Below are positions 8,317 through 15,817 of a DNA stretch of 64,000 nucleotides, piece by piece (the first letter of the stretch is position 1; each line of letters opens with the position of its first letter). This stretch comes from Aerolutibacter ruishenii (GTDB taxonomy: Bacteria; Pseudomonadota; Gammaproteobacteria; Xanthomonadales; Xanthomonadaceae): the NCBI RefSeq assembly GCF_007830115.1, contig NZ_VLKP01000009.1, positions 103,469 to 167,468 on the forward strand, in the 5' to 3' direction. The notes under the pieces are model-generated. The model saw nothing but the letters and a program-made list of their open reading frames with translations, searched no databases and was not told the DNA's origin. The translations under genes and the position numbers were made by a program.

Positions 8317-8928
8317 TCAGGCAGTCTTGAGGTGCCAGTCCTGGGACAACGGAGCGAACTCGTAGCCCAGCTTGTCGAGACGGTCGCGCTGCTGACGCAG
8401 CACACGACGATCCACGGTCGCATCGAGCTTCACGGTCTCGCCCAGGGGCCACAAGGCACCGAACAGCGCCGCGTCGTCTGCCTCGGCCGAGGCCGCAGCG
8501 GACACGGGAGCCGGTTCGCTGCCGAACGGCGTGGTATCGACCAGGGGATCGCGCGGACTGCGCGGCTTCGCCTTCGGCTTGGCCGGGGGCAATGCCGGCG
8601 CGGGCGTCTGCGCCTCCTCGTCGATCGGATCGACTTCCTGCGGACTCAGCCGGCGGGCCTCGTCGCGGCTCAGGGCGTCGATGTTGGACAGCGTCATCCC
8701 GCCCAGATGGGCGCGGATCTCGATGACCATGCGGCCGTTGGCGTTGTACGTGGAGGGACGAATCTCGACGATGGCGAAATCACCGTCGTACTTGCCCTCG
8801 CGGTACTGATCGAGTTCGGCGTTCTTCACGACGAACTCGCCGATCGAGGTCGCCAGGCGGCCGACGTTGAAGTCGCCGTTCCTGCCGTGGATGGTCTTGA
8901 TGGCCAGTTGGCCGGGGATGGTGATCAT
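8317..8928 (-). CDS. DUF3275 family ICE protein
   Basis: A 203-residue protein. The N-terminal half, MITIPGQLAIKTIHGRNGDF followed by VGRLATSIGEFVVK and FAIVEIRPSTY, is the DUF3275 pattern found in ICEclc-like elements. A Pro/Ala/Lys-rich linker follows and then a short C-terminal domain ending SQDWHLKTA. Function unknown. Preceded by CAGGAGACC. Next to the DUF3577 gene with only a short hairpin between, so probably co-transcribed. Confidence 0.82.
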   Translation of the reverse strand: MITIPGQLAIKTIHGRNGDFNVGRLATSIGEFVVKNAELDQYREGKYDGDFAIVEIRPSTYNANGRMVIEIRAHLGGMTLSNIDALSRDEARRLSPQEVDPIDEEAQTPAPALPPAKPKAKPRSPRDPLVDTTPFGSEPAPVSAAASAEADDAALFGALWPLGETVKLDATVDRRVLRQQRDRLDKLGYEFAPLSQDWHLKTA

Positions 8929-8955
8929 GAAGGTCTCCTGGGACGATAGAGAAGA

Positions 8956-8979
8956 CAAGGCCCCGGGGATGGGGCCTTG
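8956..8979 (-). promoter_or_regulatory. ICE leader hairpin L6 (simple form)
   Basis: Minus strand GACCCGCAAGGCCCC continues into ATCCCC and GGGGCCTTG, a 9-bp stem (8956-8964 with 8971-8979), then TCTTCTC before the GGAGACC site of the DUF3275 gene. It may also stop some transcription from the DUF3577 gene just upstream. Confidence 0.5.
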
Positions 8980-8983
8980 CGGG

Positions 8984-9535
8984 TCAAAACGACTCGGCAA
9001 CGGCCAATGCGAGGGCATCGGCAGCGTCGTCGGCAGCATCAGCGTCGGGCTCGGAAGGCTCCGGTGCCGAGGCCTGCTGCGCGGCGGGCGCGTCGGACGT
9101 CACAGGGACTTCCGGGTCGCGCTCGCCGGTCTCGGTCGGCTTGGGTTCGGCCTTGTAGACGAGCTTGCCGTCGACCTTGATCCAGCTGACGAACAGCAGG
9201 CGGGCCTTGAGGCTCACACCCTGCTCGCCGGCACGCTTGCCCTTGGAGTAGGTGAAGGTGTCGGTCCACAGGTCGCCCATGCGGAAGCCGATCATCACCT
9301 TCTTCTCGGCGTCGACCGCCTGAATGCAGCGGCGCACCAGGTGCTGCGCTTCCGATCCCGATACGCGCGTGTCGAAACGCACATACGAAACGTCATCGCT
9401 GGGACCGTTCAGAGCCGCGATGTCGCAGGCCAGGAACGCATCGCCTTTCTTGGGCTTCACTTCGCGGATGCGATTGAGATACCCGAGGCCGGTGATGTGC
9501 AGATCGAAGTAGGACTTTTCGTTGGAAGTGGTCAT
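8984..9535 (-). CDS. DUF3577 / STY4534 family ICE replication-associated protein
   Basis: A 183-residue protein. YFDLHITGLGYLNRIREVK and KKGDAFLACDIAALNG are typical of the STY4534 (DUF3577) family, which looks like a single-strand-binding (OB-like) fold and is annotated as ICE replication protein. The C-terminal 50 residues are acidic and Ala/Pro-rich (PSEPDADAADDAADALA), as in SSB tails. The ATG at 9535 follows CAGGAGATTCACC. Upstream are leader L7 and the first copy of the three-hairpin element. Confidence 0.82.
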   Translation of the reverse strand: MTTSNEKSYFDLHITGLGYLNRIREVKPKKGDAFLACDIAALNGPSDDVSYVRFDTRVSGSEAQHLVRRCIQAVDAEKKVMIGFRMGDLWTDTFTYSKGKRAGEQGVSLKARLLFVSWIKVDGKLVYKAEPKPTETGERDPEVPVTSDAPAAQQASAPEPSEPDADAADDAADALALAVAESF

Positions 9536-9561
9536 GGTGAATCTCCTGGGAACAATGAGGC

Positions 9562-9612
9562 GGAGACACACCCGACCCAAGGCGGGGAAGGTGTGGAACC
9601 CCCGCGTGGGTT
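9562..9612 (-). promoter_or_regulatory. ICE leader hairpin L7
   Basis: Minus strand: CAACCCACGCG box, outer GGGG/CTCC and CACACC/GGTGTG pairs (9562-9572 with 9590-9602) around a GC-rich loop, then GTTCCCAGGAG before the DUF3577 ATG. Confidence 0.5.
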
Positions 9613-9691
9613 GATGGAACAGCTTGGTGGCATCGCCATCGAGAACCGATGGCCGTTCGCGCATGGATGCCGGTGCGAACTGGGGTGATCA

Positions 9692-9761
9692 ACGCGGTCG
9701 GAACCGCGTCGCAGCCTTGAAGATCGTGGCTGCCTGGGCATGTCGCTGACGGACGTCAGCG
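9692..9761 (-). ncRNA. Three-hairpin element, copy 1
   Basis: Three adjacent hairpins: ACGCGGT/ACCGCGT (9692-9698, 9703-9709), GCAGCC/GGCTGC (9711-9716, 9728-9733) and CGCTGAC/GTCAGCG (9744-9750, 9755-9761). The strand cannot be proven; minus is chosen because the flanking genes are minus. It lies in the 344-bp gap between the DUF3085 and DUF3577 genes, which holds no credible gene. Confidence 0.55.
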
Positions 9762-9879
9762 GAACATGGCCGGAAGCGTGGCGCCGGGGCGGCGCGCAGG
9801 CGAGCGGCAATCGGCACTCGCGGCTGTCCGCATTGCCGGGAAGAAAGAGGCCCCCGGAGCGGGGGCCAGGGATGGGCGG

Positions 9880-10245
9880 TCAGTTGCCGCTGGGCGTGGA
9901 AGGAACCGCCTGCAGCGACAGGTGTGTCGCGGTGGCGGACACGTCGAGGTCGTCCTCGCTGTGCAGGATGCGCGCAAACACGCCCTCCTGCGGATCGAAG
10001 AACTCGCCGAAGTCGTCGCCACCGAACTCGGCGCGCGCCAGCTCCCACCAGTCATCGAAGGCATCGACATCCGGGTTGCAGCCAGCGGCATAGGCGATGG
10101 TCTTCTGGCGACCATCGGGTCGGCGCTCGCCGCACTCGGCCAGGAAGTACACGCCCTGATCCTTGACCAGGATGACGCGGCATTGATTCGCCACCGCTTC
10201 GGCGAGCACGGGCCGCAGCTCCGTGCCTTTGAATCGAACAGTCAT
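9880..10245 (-). CDS. DUF3085 family ICE protein
   Basis: A 121-residue protein. CRVILVKDQGVYFLAECGER and KTIAYAAGCNPDVDAFDDWW match the DUF3085 pattern, with the acidic GGDDFGEFFDP segment behind it. DUF3085 genes are hallmarks of PAGI-2/ICEclc cores; biochemical function unknown. A structured leader RNA named after DUF3085 genes has been proposed by comparative genomics, which fits the hairpin found here. The start has a CTGGAGATCACACCC context. Confidence 0.85.
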   Translation of the reverse strand: MTVRFKGTELRPVLAEAVANQCRVILVKDQGVYFLAECGERRPDGRQKTIAYAAGCNPDVDAFDDWWELARAEFGGDDFGEFFDPQEGVFARILHSEDDLDVSATATHLSLQAVPSTPSGN

Positions 10246-10275
10246 GGGTGTGATCTCCAGGGGGCAGGAAAAGAG

Positions 10276-10300
10276 GCTTCCCGCCGCGAGGGCGGGAAGC
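10276..10300 (-). terminator. Hairpin L8: leader or terminator between two ICE genes
   Basis: Minus strand GCTTCCCGCC-CTCGC-GGCGGGAAGC is a perfect 10-bp stem followed by CTCTTTTCC. It lies 10 bp past the end of the DUF3085 leader region and directly ahead of the DUF3085 ribosome binding site. The T-rich tail makes it the best intrinsic-terminator candidate among the leaders; it could act as an attenuator. Confidence 0.55.
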
Positions 10301-10310
10301 TGCTGTGAGA

Positions 10311-11108
10311 TCAGTGCCGGATAGCCTTACGACACGACAGGCACTGCACGCGGATGCGCCGCCAACTCCCGTCGTCGATCAGCCGTTCCAGCGTCTCGCC
10401 GAGGGTGTCGAAGAACACCTCATCGACCCGTTCGACCAGCTCGCCGTCGCGGTGCAGCTCCACCGCGTAGAGGTCGAGGCCACGCTCATACAGCACGGTG
10501 ACGCGACCCTGGAACTTCGTCGTGGCGACGGTGAAGCCGATGGCCGGCGGCGTGCGGATGATGTCGGCGGGCAGCGGATCGACCCAGGTGATGTCCCGCG
10601 CGCCGGCATCCACCAGCATGTGGGTGACGCGCCGGAAACCGTCGGGAGCGGGCAACTGCTCCAGTTGGTCGACCAGTTCCTGCAGCTCGGGGCAGCGGGG
10701 CTTGGGAATCGGCAGCTTCGCCGGTGCGGACCCGAGCACCAACCGCTTCACCGTGTAGGGCTGGCCGTCGGCGGTGAACTCGGTCTGCTCCTCGGGCGTG
10801 TCCGCCCGCTGACCGTCGAAGCGGCGTCTGACATAGGGTTCGACCTGCACCTTGGCGCCCTCGTCGGGCACTTCGGTCACGAGCGTGCGATCGAGCACCG
10901 CGAACTCGGCTCGTCCCGTCTTGACGACGATGGCCTCGTCGGTGGTGGCGATGACCTTGCCCTCGAAAGGCTTCGGGTCGATGTGAAAGCCCAGCGTCGA
11001 AACCTTGGGCTGGCCGTCGAAGATGTTGAATTTGAACGAACGGACGTTGGAAGGCACATGACCGACAACGAGCGTCGGCATCTGTGCGCGGATGGCTTGG
11101 GTATCCAT
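10311..11108 (-). CDS. Conserved ICE hypothetical protein (265 aa)
   Basis: MDTQAIRAQMPTLVVGHVPS starts a soluble protein. The first 130 residues are beta-rich (FKFNIFDGQPKVSTLGFHID and following strands). The C-terminal part carries two cysteines in VQCLSCRKAIRH, which could be half of a metal site. No family recognised. The ATG at 11108 follows AAGGAGTCTCCCC and leader L9. Upstream lies copy 2 of the three-hairpin element. Confidence 0.75.
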   Translation of the reverse strand: MDTQAIRAQMPTLVVGHVPSNVRSFKFNIFDGQPKVSTLGFHIDPKPFEGKVIATTDEAIVVKTGRAEFAVLDRTLVTEVPDEGAKVQVEPYVRRRFDGQRADTPEEQTEFTADGQPYTVKRLVLGSAPAKLPIPKPRCPELQELVDQLEQLPAPDGFRRVTHMLVDAGARDITWVDPLPADIIRTPPAIGFTVATTKFQGRVTVLYERGLDLYAVELHRDGELVERVDEVFFDTLGETLERLIDDGSWRRIRVQCLSCRKAIRH

Positions 11109-11129
11109 GGGGAGACTCCTTGTGGCAAC

Positions 11130-11166
11130 CAAGGGACTCCCGCCCGCAAGGGAGGTCTGTCCCTTG
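11130..11166 (-). promoter_or_regulatory. ICE leader hairpin L9
   Basis: Minus strand: CACCCT box, outer stem CAAGGGAC/GTCCCTTG (11159-11166 with 11130-11137), inner CCTCCC/GGGAG-type hairpin, then AAGGAG before the ATG at 11108. Confidence 0.55.
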
Positions 11167-11216
11167 AGGGTGAGGTGGATGGACGCGGGTGCGCCCGGAG
11201 AACGAAGCAACCAGCA

Positions 11217-11280
11217 CGGCGAACCGCGCCGCAGTCTTGAAGGTCTCGACTGCCTGGGCATGCTGCCGGCAACGCCAGCG
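11217..11280 (-). ncRNA. Three-hairpin element, copy 2
   Basis: First stem CGGCG/CGCCG (11217-11221, 11227-11231), second stem GCAGTC/GACTGC (11231-11236, 11248-11253), third stem weaker (GCTG/CAGC, 11262-11265 with 11276-11279). It shares TTGAAG and CTGCCTGGGCATG with copy 1, while the paired bases of stems 1 and 2 have changed on both sides. Confidence 0.5.
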
Positions 11281-11398
11281 AACATGCGGCCAGCGTGCGG
11301 CACATGGCGGCGACCGTCCGTTGGGAATCGGCAATGCGCCGGCACCGCGTTCCGCGAAAAAGAAGAGCCCCGACGTGGGGGCTCGAATGGGTTGCGGG

Positions 11399-12115
11399 TT
11401 ACTCGTCGTCGTAGAGCGTCAGCCCGTCCAGCACTGGCGCGTCGGCATCGAACACCAACATGCGAACGTCGGCGAGCGCAGCCAGGTGCAACACTTCCAC
11501 GAGGGACTCCGGCACGCCCTTGGCCCGGTGCTCCTGCCGCAGCTCTTCGGCGGTGATGCCCTCGACATGCTGCAGGTTCGCATCCGTCCAGGGCGTGGCG
11601 ACCAGCTTCACGCCGACCGCCGGGCTGTAGGGAATGCGGAAGGCCACGAACAGAAAACCGCTCGGCGTGGCGATGTCCGCCAGTTCGGCGAGGAAGCGAC
11701 CGGCCTCCTCGGTGATGTGCGCCGAACTGATTTCCCAGGCACGGCCGTAGAACCCGGTCTCGAAGCGCAGGCGGCGTACCACCTCGCGCGCGGCTTCCTC
11801 GGAGTAGGTATCGCCGACGTGCAGCGGCTGGCCGGCTTCTTCGGCCATGACGGCGTAGACGAGGTTTCGGGCGATACCGTGGCTGGGGCACTGCGCGTCC
11901 AGCTCGGGCGGCACGTTCTGGCCCTCGGTGATCAGCGCGAAGTCGTCGCAGAAGACGCAGGCATGGCGCTCGACCTGGCTGTCCGGCAGGTGCGACTGCG
12001 AGACGTGCAGCGGCAGATAGCTCAGCGGGCAGTCGTCGTCGTAGGAAATCGCCAGCAGCCGCTGCACGGACAGGCCATCGTAGCCGCGGACGAAGGGTTT
12101 TTTGGAATGAGACAT
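11399..12115 (-). CDS. Conserved ICE hypothetical protein (238 aa, possibly DUF5983-like)
   Basis: A 238-residue protein beginning MSHSKKPFVRGYDGLSVQRL. CVFCDDFALI and CPSHGIARNLVYAVMAEEAG suggest a cysteine-containing N-terminal domain. The segment WEISSAHITEEAGRFLAELA followed later by VRMLVFDADAPVLDGL recalls DUF5983 proteins of ICEs, a tentative resemblance. No signal peptide. The start follows a GGAGGAATCCC site. Unknown function. Confidence 0.75.
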   Translation of the reverse strand: MSHSKKPFVRGYDGLSVQRLLAISYDDDCPLSYLPLHVSQSHLPDSQVERHACVFCDDFALITEGQNVPPELDAQCPSHGIARNLVYAVMAEEAGQPLHVGDTYSEEAAREVVRRLRFETGFYGRAWEISSAHITEEAGRFLAELADIATPSGFLFVAFRIPYSPAVGVKLVATPWTDANLQHVEGITAEELRQEHRAKGVPESLVEVLHLAALADVRMLVFDADAPVLDGLTLYDDE

Positions 12116-12140
12116 GGGATTCCTCCAGCAGAGGATGGCC

Positions 12141-12178
12141 GAGGCAATCCCCTGCCGGGGATTGAACCCCAGCGAGTG
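12141..12178 (-). promoter_or_regulatory. ICE leader hairpin L10
   Basis: Minus strand: CCACTCGCT box, short outer GGGG/CCTC (one G-U pair), inner 8-bp stem CAATCCCC/GGGGATTG (12157-12164 with 12145-12152), then the GGAGGAATCCC site of the 238-aa gene. Confidence 0.55.
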
Positions 12179-12241
12179 GATGAAGTGGCAGCCGGTCAGC
12201 CGGCCGCGGCGTCGGGCCGCCCTGGTGGCGGGCGGTGCAGG

Positions 12242-12268
12242 TCAGTGGAAGATGCTGATTCGGGACAT
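12242..12268 (-). CDS. Eight-codon ORF with its own ICE leader (leader peptide or gene remnant)
   Basis: ATG at 12268 opens MSRISIFH and stops. It has what the larger neighbours have: the conserved hairpin leader L11 and a GCAGGAGCGGCC ribosome binding site. No other credible reading frame fills 12116-12365. Either it is a real mini-ORF or the start of a small gene ended early by mutation; a +1 shift after codon 7 would extend it by about 16 residues. Confidence 0.3.
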   Translation of the reverse strand: MSRISIFH

Positions 12269-12290
12269 GGCCGCTCCTGCGAAAGGAAGG

Positions 12291-12336
12291 AGGGACATGG
12301 CCCCGAACGGGGACGCATGTCCCTCGTGGGGTGGGA
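12291..12336 (-). promoter_or_regulatory. ICE leader hairpin L11
   Basis: Minus strand: CCCACCCCACG box, outer stem AGGGACATG/CATGTCCCT (12316-12324 with 12291-12299), inner CCCC-GTTC-GGGG (12301-12312), then TTCCTTTC and the GCAGGAG site of the eight-codon ORF. The most regular member of the leader set. Confidence 0.6.
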
Positions 12337-12365
12337 TGAAAAGACGGCGGGTTGCCAGGCGCGGC

Positions 12366-12758
12366 TCACCAGCCGTTGTAGTGCAGCGTGAGGTCGGCGA
12401 TGACCTGGCGCCGCTCCAGATCGAGGCCGCCGAAGTCGGACAGCCCCTCGAAGCCGCAACGCTTGAGCATCGCGCCGCCCTCGCGGGAGTTGTAGAAGCT
12501 CACCATCGCGGACAGGAACATGCGTTGACCGCTGCTCAGCACGCCCAAGGCGTCGTTGAGCATCAGCATGTTGGGCCGCAGGTCCCACTTGGTGGTGGCA
12601 CGCTGCAGACCTTCGCGTGTGCCGTCGCCGAACCACTCGTGACCGGCGATCTGCGCGCCGCGCTTCCAGGCCTCGAAGAAGGCCTGCGGTGCAGCGTCGA
12701 AGTGCGCCTGTTCCAGCGCCATCTGATCGAGCACGTCTTCGGGTAAAGACAGATTCAT
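12366..12758 (-). CDS. Conserved ICE hypothetical protein (130 aa)
   Basis: MNLSLPEDVLDQMALEQAHF starts a mostly helical soluble protein. It ends DFGGLDLERRQVIADLTLHYNGW. No family recognised and no active-site signature. The ATG at 12758 has an AAGGAGTTCTCTC context. Unlike its neighbours it has little space upstream (25 bp to the next gene's stop) and no hairpin leader, so it is probably co-transcribed with the 78-aa gene before it. Confidence 0.72.
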   Translation of the reverse strand: MNLSLPEDVLDQMALEQAHFDAAPQAFFEAWKRGAQIAGHEWFGDGTREGLQRATTKWDLRPNMLMLNDALGVLSSGQRMFLSAMVSFYNSREGGAMLKRCGFEGLSDFGGLDLERRQVIADLTLHYNGW

Positions 12759-12783
12759 GAGAGAACTCCTTGAAGGGTGGGAA

Positions 12784-13020
12784 TCAGGCGTGAGCGCGCT
12801 GTGTCCAGGCATGGGTATCCAGGGCGCGCTGTGCTGCGAGGTGGTTCGGGAAATACTCGACGGACTCCCGCGATACCGGGCCTTCGTCGTCTTGTGTGCC
12901 GATGTAGTGGCCGGCCGCGCTGCGCAGCACCTGTAGCGGCAAACGCTTGCCGGTCCAGGTCAGCGCCAGCGCACCACTGCGCACTGCGGTTGCAGAGGAA
13001 GATGCGGAAGGTTCAGACAT
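12784..13020 (-). CDS. Small conserved ICE hypothetical protein (78 aa)
   Basis: MSEPSASSSATAVRSGALAL begins a short basic protein with the core LTWTGKRLPLQVLRSAAGHY and GPVSRESVEYFPNHLAAQRA. Not recognised. It is the first gene after the long non-coding stretch upstream (13021-13801), with leader L12 and a CCAAGGAGCACGGC ribosome binding site. Confidence 0.7.
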   Translation of the reverse strand: MSEPSASSSATAVRSGALALTWTGKRLPLQVLRSAAGHYIGTQDDEGPVSRESVEYFPNHLAAQRALDTHAWTQRAHA

Positions 13021-13040
13021 GCCGTGCTCCTTGGTGGGTC

Positions 13041-13083
13041 GGGGAGCACGCATCCCGCAGGGGATGGGGTTCCCCTCGGGTGG
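13041..13083 (-). promoter_or_regulatory. ICE leader hairpin L12
   Basis: Minus strand: CCACCCGA box, outer GGGGA/TCCCC (13071-13075 with 13041-13045), inner CATCCC/GGGATG (13051-13056, 13061-13066), then ACCAAGGAG before the ATG at 13020. Confidence 0.55.
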
Positions 13084-13155
13084 TTGAGAAAAGTGCATCG
13101 TCGCCAGGCCGGCGAGCGTCCGCGGTGGGCGATGCGAAGCGGACTGGATCGGTCG

Positions 13156-13222
13156 ACGCGGCGAACCGCGTTGCAGTCTTGAAGACCGAGACTGCCAGGG
13201 CATGCCGCTGACGACTGTCAGC
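13156..13222 (-). ncRNA. Three-hairpin element, copy 3
   Basis: ACGCGG/CCGCGT (13156-13161, 13166-13171), GCAGTC/GACTGC (13173-13178, 13190-13195) and GCTGAC/GTCAGC (13207-13212, 13217-13222). Same order and nearly the same spacing as copy 1 at 9692-9761. Confidence 0.55.
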
Positions 13223-13801
13223 AACGCATGGCGTGAGGATGGGCGCGAAGCATGGCTGCCGTCGCAGGGAAAACCGAATCGCGGACGGCCCGCTTTAGGG
13301 CAATGGCCCGCGTCACGGGACAAGGCAAAGACCAGGGCGCCGAAGGCCACACGGGCCTTCGGCTGAAGAGAAAGGAAAACCACCTGTGGGCTGCGTCAGC
13401 GCAGGCCGTCGTCAAAGCCGTTCGCTGCGTCAGCAATCGCACCCGGCCCGTTTCGTGGCTGGGGCCGGAAACCTCTGGCGTGCATCCACACACAAAGGGA
13501 GCCCGATGTTTCGCCGGCGGGCACCGGCACGGAATACCCTCGGCCCAAGGGGCCTCCTCACGGCTCGCGCGGCGGCAAGGCGTCAGGAAGCCCCTCGTGA
13601 CCGAGGCAAGGCACACCGATCAAGGGAATGGCGGCGGGCGCGATTCGTGGAGCAATGACCTTCTCGCCCCGTCGCCCGACGGCGGGCAGACGGGGCGCGC
13701 ACACCGTTGCAGAAGGAGACGCGCGCTTTGGAGTCCCGCGCGGTGCGGGACGTTTGCCTCGCCGCCAGTGAAGTGGCCGGCGCGGCAGGGGGAAGCGAGG
13801 A
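13223..13801. other. Non-coding, hairpin-rich stretch before topB
   Basis: About 580 bp with no reading frame that has a believable start, codon use or homology; the open frames on both strands are high-GC artefacts. It contains GCCGAAGGCC/GGCCTTCGGC (around 13339-13363) and GTCCCGC/GCGGGAC (around 13732-13750). It separates topB from the singly-led gene series and must hold the terminator of topB, the promoter of the 78-aa gene, or both. An origin or regulatory role is possible but unsupported. Confidence 0.5.
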
Positions 13802-15817
13802 TCAGGACGCCTTGGAGGCAGCGCACCGCTTGCGCGGTGCGCTGCGCCGGCCCGTCGGGGACTCGATCGGCAACGTGCCCTTGCAGTCCGGGTAGCGCGA
13901 ACAGGACCAGAACGCGCCGCTCTTGCCCGTGCGCTGCTGCATCGGTGCGCCGCACTGCGGGCAGGCCGGCGCCGGCGGCAGCTTGAGCGAGAGCGTTGCG
14001 CCGCGGTACTGCTGCACGAGCTGGCCGACCCACACGGACTGCTTCTCGATGAAGGTGTCCAGCGCCATCTGGCCGGCCTCGATCATGTCCAGCGCCTGCT
14101 CCCACACCGCCGTGGTGCCGGGGTCGGCGATGGCCGAGGGCACCGCGTCGATGAGCGTAAATGCCGCATCGGAAGCGCGGACGGCGCGGCCTTTCTTGAC
14201 CAGGTAGCCGCGACCGATCAGACCGTTGATGGTGTTGGCGCGTGTCGCCTCGGTGCCGATGCCTGTGGTATCTCGCAGCTTCTGTTTCAGCCGCGGGTCG
14301 GTCACGAACTTGGCGACAGTCTTCATGGCCTTGATCAGCTCGCCCTGCGTGTAGGGCTTGGGCGGCAGCGTCTTCAGCGCCTTGAGATCCACCTTGCCGA
14401 CCGGGCAGGACAGGCCCGCATGCAGCGCCGGCAGCACCTGGCTGCGCTGCGCATCCTCGCCGTCGGCATCGTCCGGCCCCGGCGTCGCCAGCACCTCGCG
14501 CCAGCCGGTGACGGCGATCTGCTTGCCCACGGCCGCCAGCGACTGACTGCCGCACGAGAACTGCGCTACCGTCCGGTCGAACTCATGGTGCGGGAGGAAC
14601 TGCGCGAGGTAATGAGCGCGGATCAGCCGGTAGACGGCCAGTTCCTTCTCGTTCATGGCCGACAGGTTAGCGGGCTCCAGCGTCGGGATGATGCCGTGGT
14701 GAGCCGTCACCTTGCCGTCGTTCCAGGCGCGCGAACGCTGGTTGCGGTCGAGCTGGCCGATCAAGGGCCGCAGGCTGGGATCGGTGGCGAGCAGTGCATC
14801 GAGCACCGCCGGCACTTCCGCGAGCATGCTTTCGGGCAGGTATCCCGAGTCGCTGCGCGGATAGGTCGTCGCCTTGTGCGTCTCGTACAGCGCCTGCGCG
14901 ATGTCCAGCGTCTCCTGCACGTCGAGGCCCAACTGCTTGGAGCACACCTCCTGCAGCGTGCCCAGGTCGAACGGCAGCGGCGGTGCCTCGCGCACGCGCT
15001 CGGTGTCCACCGACACGACCTGCGCATCGCGTGCGGCGCGAATGCAATCCGCAGCCTGCTGCGCCACCGGCTGCTGAAGGCAGCGACCCGCTGCATCGGT
15101 GCTGCCTTCGGGCGGTATCCAGCTCGCGGTGAAGGACCGGCCGGCATGGGATAGCAGCACGTCCACGGCCCAATACGGCACAGAGACGAAGCGCGCGATC
15201 TCGCGATCACGATCCACCACCAACTTCAGCGTCGGCGTCTGCACGCGCCCCACCGACAGCACGCCGGTGTAGCCGGCCTGCCGACCTAGAAGCGTAAACA
15301 GCCGGCTCAGGTTCATGCCGATCAGCCAGTCGGCACGCGAGCGGGCCAGGGCCGAGTAGTACAGCGGCAGCGTCTCGGCGGACGGCTTGAGCGCACCCAG
15401 CGCCTTGCGGATCGACGCATCGTTGAGCGCCGACAGCCACAGGCGCTGAATCGGCCCGTGGTAGCCGCACAGGTCGATGATCTCGCGGGCGATCATCTCG
15501 CCCTCGCGGTCGGCGTCGGTCGCAATCACCAGCTCGCCCGCCTTGGCGACGAGCTGCTGCACGACCTTGAATTGCGCCGCGGTCGCCGCCTTGGGCTCGA
15601 CACGCCAACGCTCAGGAAGAATAGGCAGTTGCTCGATGGCCCAGCGCTTGTATTGATCGCCGTAGCCTTCGGGCGGAACCGCCTCCACCAGATGACCGAT
15701 GCACCAGGTCACGACGACACCGGCGCCACTGTAGCAGCCGTTGCCGCGGTGGCCGGCACCCAGCACACGGGCGATGTCCTTGCCCTGGGACGGCTTCTCG
15801 CACAGGAACACGCGCAT
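13802..15817 (-). CDS. topB: DNA topoisomerase III of the ICE
   Basis: A 671-residue type IA topoisomerase. MRVFLCEKPSQGKDIARVLG is the Toprim start with the catalytic Glu, ATDADREGEMIAREII carries the acidic DxD motif, LSVGRVQTPTL is the active-site domain, and the catalytic Tyr is in TTYPRSDSGYLP near residue 317. The C-terminus has one zinc ribbon, CPQCGAP ... CSRYPDC, near 615-640. It acts on single-stranded DNA junctions and is standard in PFGI-1-type ICEs, where it probably helps replication or decatenation of the excised circle. AGGAGG-type site before the ATG. Confidence 0.95.
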   Translation of the reverse strand: MRVFLCEKPSQGKDIARVLGAGHRGNGCYSGAGVVVTWCIGHLVEAVPPEGYGDQYKRWAIEQLPILPERWRVEPKAATAAQFKVVQQLVAKAGELVIATDADREGEMIAREIIDLCGYHGPIQRLWLSALNDASIRKALGALKPSAETLPLYYSALARSRADWLIGMNLSRLFTLLGRQAGYTGVLSVGRVQTPTLKLVVDRDREIARFVSVPYWAVDVLLSHAGRSFTASWIPPEGSTDAAGRCLQQPVAQQAADCIRAARDAQVVSVDTERVREAPPLPFDLGTLQEVCSKQLGLDVQETLDIAQALYETHKATTYPRSDSGYLPESMLAEVPAVLDALLATDPSLRPLIGQLDRNQRSRAWNDGKVTAHHGIIPTLEPANLSAMNEKELAVYRLIRAHYLAQFLPHHEFDRTVAQFSCGSQSLAAVGKQIAVTGWREVLATPGPDDADGEDAQRSQVLPALHAGLSCPVGKVDLKALKTLPPKPYTQGELIKAMKTVAKFVTDPRLKQKLRDTTGIGTEATRANTINGLIGRGYLVKKGRAVRASDAAFTLIDAVPSAIADPGTTAVWEQALDMIEAGQMALDTFIEKQSVWVGQLVQQYRGATLSLKLPPAPACPQCGAPMQQRTGKSGAFWSCSRYPDCKGTLPIESPTGRRSAPRKRCAASKAS

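Noticed and set aside
13252..13986. 244-codon plus-strand frame over the pre-topB gap
   Set aside because: Runs into topB on the other strand, Arg/Ala-rich without domain; start lacks a ribosome binding site.
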